A stretch of DNA of 34,679 bases. It comes from Hydrogenophaga sp. GTDB taxonomy: Bacteria; Pseudomonadota; Gammaproteobacteria; Burkholderiales; Burkholderiaceae_C. Below the pieces are notes generated by a model. That model saw only the letters and a list, made by a program, of their open reading frames with translations, searched no databases and was not told where the DNA came from. This document shows positions 24,536-31,493 of this stretch, in pieces. Location: the NCBI RefSeq assembly GCF_030158645.1, contig NZ_JAOASO010000118.1, positions 1-34,679 on the forward strand, written 5' to 3'. Position numbers and translations under genes: made by a program. The first letter of the stretch is position 1. Each line of letters opens with the position of its first letter.

Positions 24536-25090
24536 ATGCTCCGACCACCCGCCAAACACTGCCGCAATTGCGGCACCGCCGTCGACATCCGCCTGCCCGA
24601 CGACGGCGACACCAAGCCCCGCGCGGTCTGTCCGGCCTGCCACCTGGTGCACTACGACAACCCGCTCAATGTGGTGGGTACGGTGCCGGTCTGGGGCGAC
24701 AGTGGTCAATACGTGCTGCTCTGCAAACGCAACATCGAACCACGCTTTGGCAAGTGGACGCTGCCGGCCGGCTTCATGGAACTGAACGAAACCACGGCCG
24801 AGGGCGCTGCCCGCGAAACCACCGAGGAAGCGGGCGCTCAGTTTGAAATGGGCGAGATCTTCACGCTGATGAACGTCTCGCGCGTGGGCCAGGTGCACAT
24901 CTACTACCGCGCCCGCCTGCTCAGCGACGTCTTCGACCCCGGGCACGAAACCATCGAGGCGCGGCTGTTCACCGAAGACCAGATCCCCTGGGACGAGATC
25001 GCGTTTCGCACCGTCAAGGAAACGCTGGAGCACTACTTCGCCGACCGGCGCCAGGGACGTTTCGGTTTCCACGCCTTCGACATCGCCTGA
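24536..25090 (+). CDS. Nudix hydrolase with N-terminal zinc ribbon
   Basis: 184 residues. A Cys4 zinc ribbon (CRNCG at about 9-13, CPACH at about 32-36) precedes a Nudix domain whose box is GFMELNETTAEGAARETTEE followed by AGA, matching GX5EX7REUXEEXGU. The layout of ribbon plus Nudix resembles the NudC/ADP-ribose pyrophosphatase-like group, which hydrolyses nucleotide sugars or dinucleotide cofactors. ATG 24536 follows the terminator by about 30 bases, so it has its own promoter. The substrate cannot be told from sequence. Confidence 0.9.
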   Translation: MLRPPAKHCRNCGTAVDIRLPDDGDTKPRAVCPACHLVHYDNPLNVVGTVPVWGDSGQYVLLCKRNIEPRFGKWTLPAGFMELNETTAEGAARETTEEAGAQFEMGEIFTLMNVSRVGQVHIYYRARLLSDVFDPGHETIEARLFTEDQIPWDEIAFRTVKETLEHYFADRRQGRFGFHAFDIA

Positions 25091-25126
25091 CACCCTGCGG
25101 CCCGGCCGGTCCCACACCGTGTTCGC

Positions 25127-26311
25127 ATGACCGACCCCCGCACCTGGCCGCTGGTGCTGCGCCTGGGCACGGCGCAGACCCTGGCCTGGGGCTCCACTTA
25201 CTACCTCCCCGCCCTGCTCGCCCGGCCCATGGCCGAGGGCCTGGGCCTGCCCATCTCGCAAATCTGGATCGCCTTCACGGTGGCCCTGCTGGCCTCGGCA
25301 GCGCTGGGCCCGTTCGCCGGGCGCGCCATCGACCGCTGGGGCGGCCGCCCGGTGCTCATGGGTACCAGCGTGATGTTTGCGCTGGGTTTGTCCTGCCTGT
25401 CGCAGGTGCAAGGCAGCACCAGCCTCATGCTGGCCTGGCTGCTGATCGGCATGGCCATGGGCTGCGGGCTCTACGAAGCCGCGTTTGCCGCCTTGGTGCG
25501 GCTGCACGGCACCCAAGCCCGCGCAGCGATCACCGGCATCACGCTCATTGCCGGTTTTGCCAGCACCGTGGGCTGGCCGCTCACCGCCCTGCTGGAAGCC
25601 GAGTTCGGCTGGCGCGGCGCCTGCCTGGCCTGGGCCGGCCTGCACCTCCTGGTGGGGCTGCCGCTGAACGCGAGCATTCCACGCGCGCAGGCATGGCCTC
25701 TGCCGTCCCAAAGGGTGGAACCCAACGCTCCCGCCGCCCTGCCGCAGTCACCACCACCCAGGCACACCGCGTGGCTGCTGTCCTACGTGTTCGCCGCCAC
25801 CTGGTTCATCAGCACCGCCATGGCGGCGCATCTTCCACAGCTGCTGGTGGCCAGCGGCGCCACGCTGGCCGGGGCGGTGGCCATCGGCGCGCTGGTGGGT
25901 CCGGCGCAGGTGGCCGGGCGCATGCTGGAGTTCGGTTTCTTGCGGCGGCTCCATCCCCTGCTCTCGGCGCGCGCAGCGGCGCTGGCCCACCCGGTGGGGG
26001 TGGTTTGCTGGATGGTCTTCGGTCCGATCGCCGGACCCGCATTTGCGCTGCTGCACGGCGCGGGCAACGGGATCCTCACCATCGCCAAGGGCACGCTGCC
26101 GCTGGTGTACTTTGGCCCGGTGGGCTATGGCCAGCGGCAAGGGATCATGATGGCGCCTTCGCGCGTGGCCCAGGCCTTTGCGCCGCTGCTGTTCGGCCTG
26201 TGCATCGAGCGCTGGGGCTCGGGCGCGCTGTGGTTCTCGGGTGGGTTGGGCGTCAGCGCGCTGGCGGCGCTGCTGTGGTTGCGCACCGCGCCACCGAAGA
26301 CCGGGTTTTAA
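25127..26311 (+). CDS. MFS transporter
   Basis: 394 residues with about 12 hydrophobic segments. The MFS motif A between segments 2 and 3 reads GRAIDRWGGRPVLMG, and the central loop (about residues 185-208, Pro/Ser-rich) divides two six-helix halves. The N-terminal TLAWGSTYYLPALLA and GLYEAAFAAL are typical of the Burkholderiales members of the family with unknown solutes. It lies 36 bases after the Nudix gene and its stop overlaps the stop of the opposite-strand gene at 26308-26311 (TTAA). Confidence 0.88.
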   Translation: MTDPRTWPLVLRLGTAQTLAWGSTYYLPALLARPMAEGLGLPISQIWIAFTVALLASAALGPFAGRAIDRWGGRPVLMGTSVMFALGLSCLSQVQGSTSLMLAWLLIGMAMGCGLYEAAFAALVRLHGTQARAAITGITLIAGFASTVGWPLTALLEAEFGWRGACLAWAGLHLLVGLPLNASIPRAQAWPLPSQRVEPNAPAALPQSPPPRHTAWLLSYVFAATWFISTAMAAHLPQLLVASGATLAGAVAIGALVGPAQVAGRMLEFGFLRRLHPLLSARAAALAHPVGVVCWMVFGPIAGPAFALLHGAGNGILTIAKGTLPLVYFGPVGYGQRQGIMMAPSRVAQAFAPLLFGLCIERWGSGALWFSGGLGVSALAALLWLRTAPPKTGF

Positions 26312-26622
26312 GCCCGCAGGCCTGCGTCGCTCCAACCCAGCAACTCGGCCAGGCGGCGAACCACCCACACCGACTCGGCATCGCTCACCACCGCGGGTTC
26401 CACGCACAAGCCCTGCAGGCAGCGCGTGAGCACATCGCTCTCGGCCAGGCCCAGGCTGAACTCCATGTTGCGCGCGGTCTCCGTGAGCAGCTGGGCCATG
26501 TCTTCACACAGCTCGTAGCGCGCAGCCAGCTCGTCGCGAGGCAGGCTCGGCTTTTGCCGGCCGGGCAACACATACAGGGCCATGAAGGAGGCGGGAATTT
26601 CAATCTGGTATTCGTCGGACAT
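26308..26622 (-). CDS. Conserved hypothetical protein
   Basis: 104 residues from ATG 26620-26622 (MSDEYQIEIPASFMALYV). Mostly helical with charged surface: RDELAARYELCEDMAQLLTE, then VLTRCLQGLCVEPAVV and AESVWVVRRLAELLGW at the end. Related Burkholderiales proteins are, as I recall, sometimes labelled ATPase with chaperone activity, but nothing in this sequence shows a nucleotide-binding motif, so I keep it hypothetical. It is convergent with the MFS gene with overlapping stop codons. Confidence 0.75.
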   Translation of the reverse strand: MSDEYQIEIPASFMALYVLPGRQKPSLPRDELAARYELCEDMAQLLTETARNMEFSLGLAESDVLTRCLQGLCVEPAVVSDAESVWVVRRLAELLGWSDAGLRA

Positions 26623-26703
26623 ACCGCACTGTATTGCACCGGCATGGCCCTTCGGGCACCATCGGCCGGGTCTACAACGTTCACGCTTCGCGAGGCACAT
26701 GGC

Positions 26704-26868
26704 ATGGGAATCTGGCTCGAACTCGGTATCTTCTTGGTCATTCTCGGCTTTGGTGTCTGGCAGCTGTACGACGTGAAAAAAGCGATCCGCGAACGCGAGC
26801 AACGGCAGGCGCGGGAGAAAGTCGCTGACCAGTCATCCGACGCGACTTCGGTCCGAAACCGGCCATGA
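26704..26868 (+). CDS. Small single-pass membrane protein
   Basis: 54 residues: MGIWLELGIFLVILGFGVWQ forms one transmembrane helix, followed by a basic, coiled-coil-like tail (LYDVKKAIREREQRQAREK) and a polar end. No signal or cysteine. It overlaps the next gene by four bases (ATGA at 26865-26868), which argues that it is translated. Function unknown. Confidence 0.68.
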   Translation: MGIWLELGIFLVILGFGVWQLYDVKKAIREREQRQAREKVADQSSDATSVRNRP

Positions 26869-27119
26869 GCGCGGCCCGGCCTGTGCCACCCGCCCCTTCC
26901 GATCACGCCGAACTGTCCGCGGGTGACCATTCGCGCATCATCGAAATGGCTTGGGCCGACGAGATTCCGTTCGAGGCCATCCGTTACCAGTTCGGCCTCG
27001 ACGAGTCCGCTGTGGTGCGCCTCATGAAGCGCTCCTTGAAAGCGGGGTCGTTCAGGCTGTGGCGACGGCGTGTCGAAGGCCGCGTCGCCAAACATGCGCG
27101 GCGGCTGCAAGCCCGCTGA
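26865..27119 (+). CDS. TIGR03643-like small protein
   Basis: 84 residues. The core RIIEMAWADEIPFEAIRYQF followed by GLDESAVVRLMKRSLKAGSF and RLWRRRVEGRVAKH matches the TIGR03643 family of small basic proteins with a helix-turn-helix-like segment; the family function is unknown to me. The start overlaps the preceding membrane protein stop (ATGA), and the next gene starts within about 25 bases, so the three appear to be one operon. Confidence 0.85.
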   Translation: MSAARPVPPAPSDHAELSAGDHSRIIEMAWADEIPFEAIRYQFGLDESAVVRLMKRSLKAGSFRLWRRRVEGRVAKHARRLQAR

Positions 27120-27144
27120 GTTGTCCCCTGGAAAAACCCGCAAC

Positions 27145-27699
27145 GTGACAAACACCACCGGCTCCGAGGGGCAAGAACTGGTCAAACGCGTCTGGACCGA
27201 ACTGCAGCGCGCCACCGTGGACCGCCACCACGAATGGCGCACGCCGGTGCTCGCCACCACGGGCCTTGACGGCCTGCCACACGCGCGCACCGTGGTGTTG
27301 CGCAGTGCAGAGGCCCAAACGCAGCAACTGGTGTTTTTCACCGACCGCCGCAGCCCGAAAGTGGCCGAATTGCAGACCGTACCCGCCGCCGCCTTCGTGT
27401 TCTGGAGCAAGCGCCTGAGCTGGCAGTTGCGCGTGCGGGTCAGCACGCGGGTACACACCGCGGGCACTTTGGTGGACGCGGCATGGGCGCGCGTCAGCCA
27501 GTCGGCCGCAGCCAGCGACTACCTCACCCCGCACCCGCCGGGTTCGCCCTTGCACCAACCGGACGCGGACAACCCGCTGGCGCATCACCTAGCCGTGGTG
27601 ACCGCGCAAGTCGAGCACCTCGACTGGCTGGAACTGGCGCGAGACGGTCACCGCCGGGCGCGACTGACACCTGACGCCGCCGAGTGGCTGGTGCCCTGA
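27145..27699 (+). CDS. Pyridoxamine 5'-phosphate oxidase-like FMN-binding protein
   Basis: 184 residues from a GTG at 27145; an ATG at 27070 in the same frame would overlap the previous gene by 50 bases and is the alternative. The split-barrel flavin fold is shown by VWTELQRATVDRHHEWRTPV, LATTGLDGLPHARTVVLRSA, VFFTDRRSPKVAEL and AAFVFWSKRLSWQLRVRV, as in the PNPOx-like Pfam group. The C-terminal dimer motif with the RXH substrate Arg of true PdxH is not evident, so an FMN reductase or binding role is as likely as vitamin B6 salvage. Third gene of a small operon. Confidence 0.82.
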   Translation: MTNTTGSEGQELVKRVWTELQRATVDRHHEWRTPVLATTGLDGLPHARTVVLRSAEAQTQQLVFFTDRRSPKVAELQTVPAAAFVFWSKRLSWQLRVRVSTRVHTAGTLVDAAWARVSQSAAASDYLTPHPPGSPLHQPDADNPLAHHLAVVTAQVEHLDWLELARDGHRRARLTPDAAEWLVP

Positions 27700-27702
27700 T
27701 CC

Positions 27703-28143
27703 TCAGCGGGAGGGTGGTCGCAGCACGGCGCGCGCGAGCCGATCCACCGCCGCAAACAGCTCCTCCACGGTGTTGGGCTTGTAGATGAGTTCGCTCACGC
27801 CCGCCGCCGGAGCTTGCGCCCGCAGTTCTTCGGAGATGTAGCCGGAAGTGATGGCCACTGGCGAGTCCGGGTGCAGTTCCCGCACCGCGCGCGCAAATTC
27901 GAGCCCCGACATGCCGGGCATGTTGTAGTCGGTGATGACGAGGTCGAACGGCTCGGCGTGGTCTCGAACCGCGGCCAGCGCCCGGGCCGCGTGCGTGAAC
28001 ACCGTGACCCGATAGCCCTCGCGCTGCAGCAGGCGCTCCATCAAGAAGGCGATCATTTCGTCGTCGTCCACGTACAGGATGTGGGCCCCTGCGGAACGGC
28101 AGTGCGCACGGGGTGCACCTGACGTGACATCGGTTCCGCGCAA
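27703..28143 (-). CDS. Receiver-domain response regulator, possibly the displaced C-terminus of a hybrid kinase
   Basis: The frame begins at a TTG (28141-28143) and gives 146 residues; from about residue 21 it is a full CheY-like domain: [19 protein letters not shown], phosphoacceptor Asp72 in VITDYNMPGMSG, a Ser/Thr switch in VAITSGYIS and Lys in LIYKPNTVEEL. No output domain. It overlaps the histidine kinase gene by 91 bases in another frame. Very similar receiver domains ([17 protein letters not shown]) are known to me as the C-terminal part of single-chain PAS hybrid kinases in Burkholderiales, so a frameshift or an indel may have split one protein. An independent start is possible but unusual. 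Confidence 0.75.
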   Translation of the reverse strand: MRGTDVTSGAPRAHCRSAGAHILYVDDDEMIAFLMERLLQREGYRVTVFTHAARALAAVRDHAEPFDLVITDYNMPGMSGLEFARAVRELHPDSPVAITSGYISEELRAQAPAAGVSELIYKPNTVEELFAAVDRLARAVLRPPSR

Positions 28144-29714
28144 GGCGAAGATGTGCCCGCCACCGCCGGCAAATAGACCGAGAAGGTAGCGCCTTCACCC
28201 GGCGCACTCTGGACTTCCAGCACCGCGTCATGGTCCCGCAGGATGCCGTGCACCACCGCCAGGCCGAGCCCCGTGCCCTTGCCGGGCGGCTTGGTGGTGA
28301 AGAACGGCTCGAACATGCGCGCTCGCGTCTCGTCGCTCATGCCCTGGCCGTTGTCGCGCACGGTCAGTCGGGCCCAGGCGGTCGGCGCGACATCTGCGGC
28401 CACGGGTGGCGCTGCGTCCCGCGCAGCAGGGCTGCCGTGGTGGCACTCCAGTCGGATCGCGACCCGTCCTTGCCCGTCACCGCGCACCGCCTGCCAGGCG
28501 TTGGTGCAGAGGTTCAGCAAGACTTGTTCCATCTGGGTGGCGTCGGCCAGCACGCAGGGCACACCCTCGCCGATGTGCAGGCTCAGGTCGACACCGGCCG
28601 GCAAGGTGGCGCGCAACAAGCGCACCGATTCCTCCACCACCGGGGCCAGATCGAGCACCTGGCGCTCGAGCACCTGACGTCGACTGAACGCAAGGATCTG
28701 CTGCACCAGATCGCGCGCACGCCGGCTCGCCTTGCGGATCTCCATCAAGCTCGTGCGCGCCGGGCTGTCGGCGGGCACGTCGTCCAGCGCCAGTTCCACA
28801 TTGCCGATGATCGCGGCCACGATGTTGTTGAAATCGTGCGCCACCCCACCCGCCAGCGTGCCCAGGGCCTCCATCTTTTGCGACTCGCGCAATTGCGACT
28901 GCAGCAGCGCCCGGATCGCTTCGGACTCGCGCCGTTCGGTCAGATCAAAGTCGATGCAATAGAACTCGGGCTCACGGCCGGGAATGTTCAGGTACACATG
29001 GCTGGAATACACCGCCACCGGGGTGCCGTCCTTGCGTCGCAGGGTCAGGTCGGCAGCGGGAATCGGCAAACCGCTTTCGATCATCTCGGTCACGGCGCCG
29101 ACCACACCGGCGTGCATCTCGGGCGGAATGATCAGGTCCAGCAAGTTTTTTCCGATGGCCTCGGTGGCCGTGTAGCCGTACAGACGCTCCGAGGCCTGGT
29201 TCCAGTAGCGGGTGGTCAGGTCCAGTCCATAGCCCTGCACCGACACATTCGGCACGTACTCCAGCAACTGCCGGAACCTGGCCTCGCTGTCCCGCGTGGC
29301 ATCACCCGAGCGCTTGCCGTCGCTCACATCCACCATCACCATGCTCCAGACCACCGAACCGTCGGCCCCGCGCTGCGGCCTTCCCACACCGTGCAACCAC
29401 TTGCGCCGCCCGGACGCCGTGGTGATGCGCCATTCGTGCACCCAATCCCTCAGCGAGCGGGACGACTCCATCACCGACGCCCGAAGGGCCAGCAGGTCCT
29501 GCGCATCCACCATCGACCACAGCAGCTCGGCGTCCGGTTCAGCGGCCTGCGGTGCCACCTCCCAGAGTTCGCGGCAGCCCCGGCTCATCCAGCCAATGCG
29601 GTGCTCACCGCCAGGCGCCAGCACATACTGCAGCAGCGCCCCGGGCAGATGCTCGGACATCGCCGCCAAAGCGGGGTCGAAGGCAGGTGCGCCAGAATCG
29701 GCTCTGAGGTTCAA
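28053..29714 (-). CDS. PAS-domain sensor histidine kinase
   Basis: 553 residues, no obvious transmembrane segment, hence probably cytoplasmic. Two PAS domains (about 20-130 and 143-262; the second with [17 protein letters not shown]). The phosphoacceptor is His293 in [16 protein letters not shown], a type common in hybrid kinases. ATPase motifs: [16 protein letters not shown] (N box), VRDNGQGM (G1) and [15 protein letters not shown] (G2). After FSVYLPAVA (about 510) the sequence loses kinase character and stops at 28053 in the frame overlapping the receiver gene; see that entry for the frameshift question. The signal sensed is unknown. Confidence 0.9.
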   Translation of the reverse strand: MNLRADSGAPAFDPALAAMSEHLPGALLQYVLAPGGEHRIGWMSRGCRELWEVAPQAAEPDAELLWSMVDAQDLLALRASVMESSRSLRDWVHEWRITTASGRRKWLHGVGRPQRGADGSVVWSMVMVDVSDGKRSGDATRDSEARFRQLLEYVPNVSVQGYGLDLTTRYWNQASERLYGYTATEAIGKNLLDLIIPPEMHAGVVGAVTEMIESGLPIPAADLTLRRKDGTPVAVYSSHVYLNIPGREPEFYCIDFDLTERRESEAIRALLQSQLRESQKMEALGTLAGGVAHDFNNIVAAIIGNVELALDDVPADSPARTSLMEIRKASRRARDLVQQILAFSRRQVLERQVLDLAPVVEESVRLLRATLPAGVDLSLHIGEGVPCVLADATQMEQVLLNLCTNAWQAVRGDGQGRVAIRLECHHGSPAARDAAPPVAADVAPTAWARLTVRDNGQGMSDETRARMFEPFFTTKPPGKGTGLGLAVVHGILRDHDAVLEVQSAPGEGATFSVYLPAVAGTSSPCAEPMSRQVHPVRTAVPQGPTSCTWTTTK

Positions 29715-29796
29715 GATCGGCCTCCGCTGCGTTGATGACGTTGCGTACAGTATGGGCTCCCCACGCCGTTTCGTTCAATGCCACCCCTGCATCCCC

Positions 29797-30273
29797 ATGA
29801 CCTTTGACACCCACCAACCCATTCATGAAGACCGCTTGTGGAGCGACGGGCAATGGACCGCCCGCGTGATCAAGAACGAAGACGACGATGGCTGGGCGGT
29901 GGCCATGCACCTCGACGGCGCCACCGAGCCCGCCCTGGTGGGACCCTGGACCATGGGCCGCGACAAGAAAAACCCCAAGCCCCTGGACACCGCCGCCTTC
30001 AACACACTGGTGAAGACCGCCAGGGAAGTGATCCGCCGTTCCGAACAGCAATTGCACGCACAGCTCAACAAGAACGTCACCTTGACGGTCGATGGACAAC
30101 GGCTGCGCGTGGCGCTGGTCATCGTGCCCGACGAAGAAGGCGCCACCGCGTCCCTCAGTGCGGTGAATGCGTTTGACGAAGAACTGGCCCGCGTGCCCGC
30201 CCCGCCGACGTTCAAGCTCAATGTCGAGAGCGCGCAGGCCTGGGTGGCGTCCGGCTTTGCAAGACCGCGCTGA
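29797..30273 (+). CDS. Conserved hypothetical protein
   Basis: 158 residues from ATG 29797 (MTFDTHQPIHEDRLWSDGQW). Soluble, acidic N-terminus; alpha/beta predicted from patterns such as GWAVAMHLDGATEPALVGPW, helix NTLVKTAREVIRRSEQQLHA and strand TLTVDGQRLRVALVIV. No signal, membrane segment or catalytic motif recognised. A short open leader upstream (MGSPRRF at about 29752) is an alternative start. It is divergent from the histidine kinase and followed by a bidirectional terminator. Function unknown. Confidence 0.78.
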   Translation: MTFDTHQPIHEDRLWSDGQWTARVIKNEDDDGWAVAMHLDGATEPALVGPWTMGRDKKNPKPLDTAAFNTLVKTAREVIRRSEQQLHAQLNKNVTLTVDGQRLRVALVIVPDEEGATASLSAVNAFDEELARVPAPPTFKLNVESAQAWVASGFARPR

Positions 30274-30302
30274 TACACGCATTCAAACGCGCAAAAACTG
30301 AA

Positions 30303-30332
30303 AAAGCCCGCAACCTTTCGATTGCGGGCTTT
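30303..30332. terminator. Bidirectional terminator between the hypothetical gene and tRNA-Pro
   Basis: AAAGCCCGCAA (30303-30313) pairs perfectly with TTGCGGGCTTT (30322-30332), 8-base loop. On the minus strand it ends TTTTTCAGTTTTT, a good terminator for the tRNA; on the plus strand T-content is lower but usable for the gene ending at 30273. Confidence 0.85.
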
Positions 30333-30342
30333 CAGTTTTCAA

Positions 30343-30419
30343 TGGTCGGCGTGGCGGGATTCGAACTCGCGACCCCTTGCACCCCATGCAAGTGCGCTAC
30401 CAGGCTGCGCTACACGCCG
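30343..30419 (-). tRNA. tRNA-Pro (anticodon GGG)
   Basis: 77 bases folding as a cloverleaf: acceptor CGGCGTG/CACGCCG with encoded ACCA end, D-arm GCGC...GCGC, anticodon stem CTTGC/GCAAG around the loop ATGGGGT (anticodon GGG), and T-loop TTCGAAT. One A-C mismatch is in the T-stem. It lies directly downstream of the merR gene, a frequent arrangement after ihfA/merR in beta- and gammaproteobacteria. Confidence 0.95.
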
Positions 30420-30454
30420 ACAAGCCTCGAATTATAGCCGCCAAAGACACGCTT

Positions 30455-30910
30455 TCAGGCCGTGTGCCGAAGAAGCTCGCGTATTTCGAGCAACTCGCGG
30501 CGAACATCGTGAACCATCAGCCCCGTGCCGAGGATCACGTCGTGGTTCGGTCCGTTCGACGTGCCGGACACCTCGTCGTGAATCACGGCATCCAGATCGA
30601 GCACATCGATGGCCTCTTCGTCGTCCTCTCCGCGCCGTTTTTCGCGTTCGGCCTGAACGAGTTCCTGCAGCTTGTTGCGGGCACCGCTGATCGTGAAGCC
30701 CTGGTCGTACAACAGCTCTCGAATGCGGCGGATCATGAGCACCTCATGGTGCTGGTAATAGCGCCGGTTCCCCCGCCGCTTCATGGGGCGAAGCTGCGTG
30801 AACTCCTGCTCCCAGTAACGCAGCACGTGCGGCTTGACGCCACACAATTCGCCCACCTCACCGATGGTGAAGTAGCGTTTCGCGGGGATGGGTGGGAGCG
30901 TTTTTTCCAT
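30455..30910 (-). CDS. MerR-family regulator
   Basis: 151 residues from ATG 30908-30910; a TTG three codons upstream is an alternative start. The DNA-binding domain is FTIGEVGELCGVKPHVLRYW, then EQEFTQLRPMKRRGNRRYY and HEVLMIRRIRELLYDQGFTI, as in the MerR protein that typically follows ihfA. No metal-binding Cys pair in the C-terminal part, and after residue 95 a Glu/Asp-rich tail (REKRRGEDDEEAIDVLDLD) is not a known effector domain. Function unknown. It is about 230 bases behind ihfA, and the tRNA-Pro gene is next. Confidence 0.88.
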   Translation of the reverse strand: MEKTLPPIPAKRYFTIGEVGELCGVKPHVLRYWEQEFTQLRPMKRRGNRRYYQHHEVLMIRRIRELLYDQGFTISGARNKLQELVQAEREKRRGEDDEEAIDVLDLDAVIHDEVSGTSNGPNHDVILGTGLMVHDVRRELLEIRELLRHTA

Positions 30911-31141
30911 GAAAATCAAGGCGGTACAGACCGAAGCTTGAATTTACTCTAACAAGCATGGGCGTGCGCAGGCCGGGGTGGAATTCTCTGTGAATTGTTG
31001 CAAACGCCCCCGAGACCACGGGTGCACGACCGCTCGGAGGCGGGAGGCAACCGTCTGGCGCAGGCGGGCTGCACCCCACCGGTTTTACGGGGAGAGGCGC
31101 CGGCCGAAGGGCCTGTCACCCCAGAGCATCGGGAAACGGGT

Positions 31142-31468
31142 TCAACCGCCAATGACGGCGGTCTGCACCTGTTCCTTAAGCTTGGGGCTGGCGTGGAAGG
31201 TGACCACGCGGCGCGCTTCGATGGCCACGGGTTCTCCGGTGCGCGGATTGCGCCCGGGGCGGGGCGCCTTGGTGCGGATCTGGAAGTTTCCGAAGCCCGA
31301 TATCTTCACGTCGGTGCCTTCGACCAGGCTGTCGGTGACGAGGTCGAAAAAGGCGTCGATCATGTCCTTCGACTCCCGCTTGTTCAGACCAATCTGGTCG
31401 AACAGCATCTCGGCCAATTGGGCTTTGGTCAGCGCTGGCGTTTCCAGGCTTTCAACAGCGAGTTCCAT
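31142..31468 (-). CDS. ihfA: Integration host factor alpha subunit
   Basis: 108 residues from ATG 31466-31468; an ATG five codons upstream (MEKHRM) is possible. IHF bends DNA as a heterodimer with IhfB in recombination, replication and transcription. The family motifs are ALTKAQLAEMLFDQIGLNKR, MIDAFFDLVTDSL, VKISGFGNFQIRTK and the DNA-inserting arm APRPGRNPRTGEP with Pro at the tip. The position 25 bases after pheT is conserved across many proteobacteria. Confidence 0.96.
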   Translation of the reverse strand: MELAVESLETPALTKAQLAEMLFDQIGLNKRESKDMIDAFFDLVTDSLVEGTDVKISGFGNFQIRTKAPRPGRNPRTGEPVAIEARRVVTFHASPKLKEQVQTAVIGG

Positions 31469-31493
31469 GCGGTGCTTCTCCATCCTCGTTCGG

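Noticed and set aside
23399-25711. 770-codon open frame on the minus strand
   Set aside because: It covers dctP, a strong terminator and the Nudix gene on the opposite strand, and has no motif or start signal.
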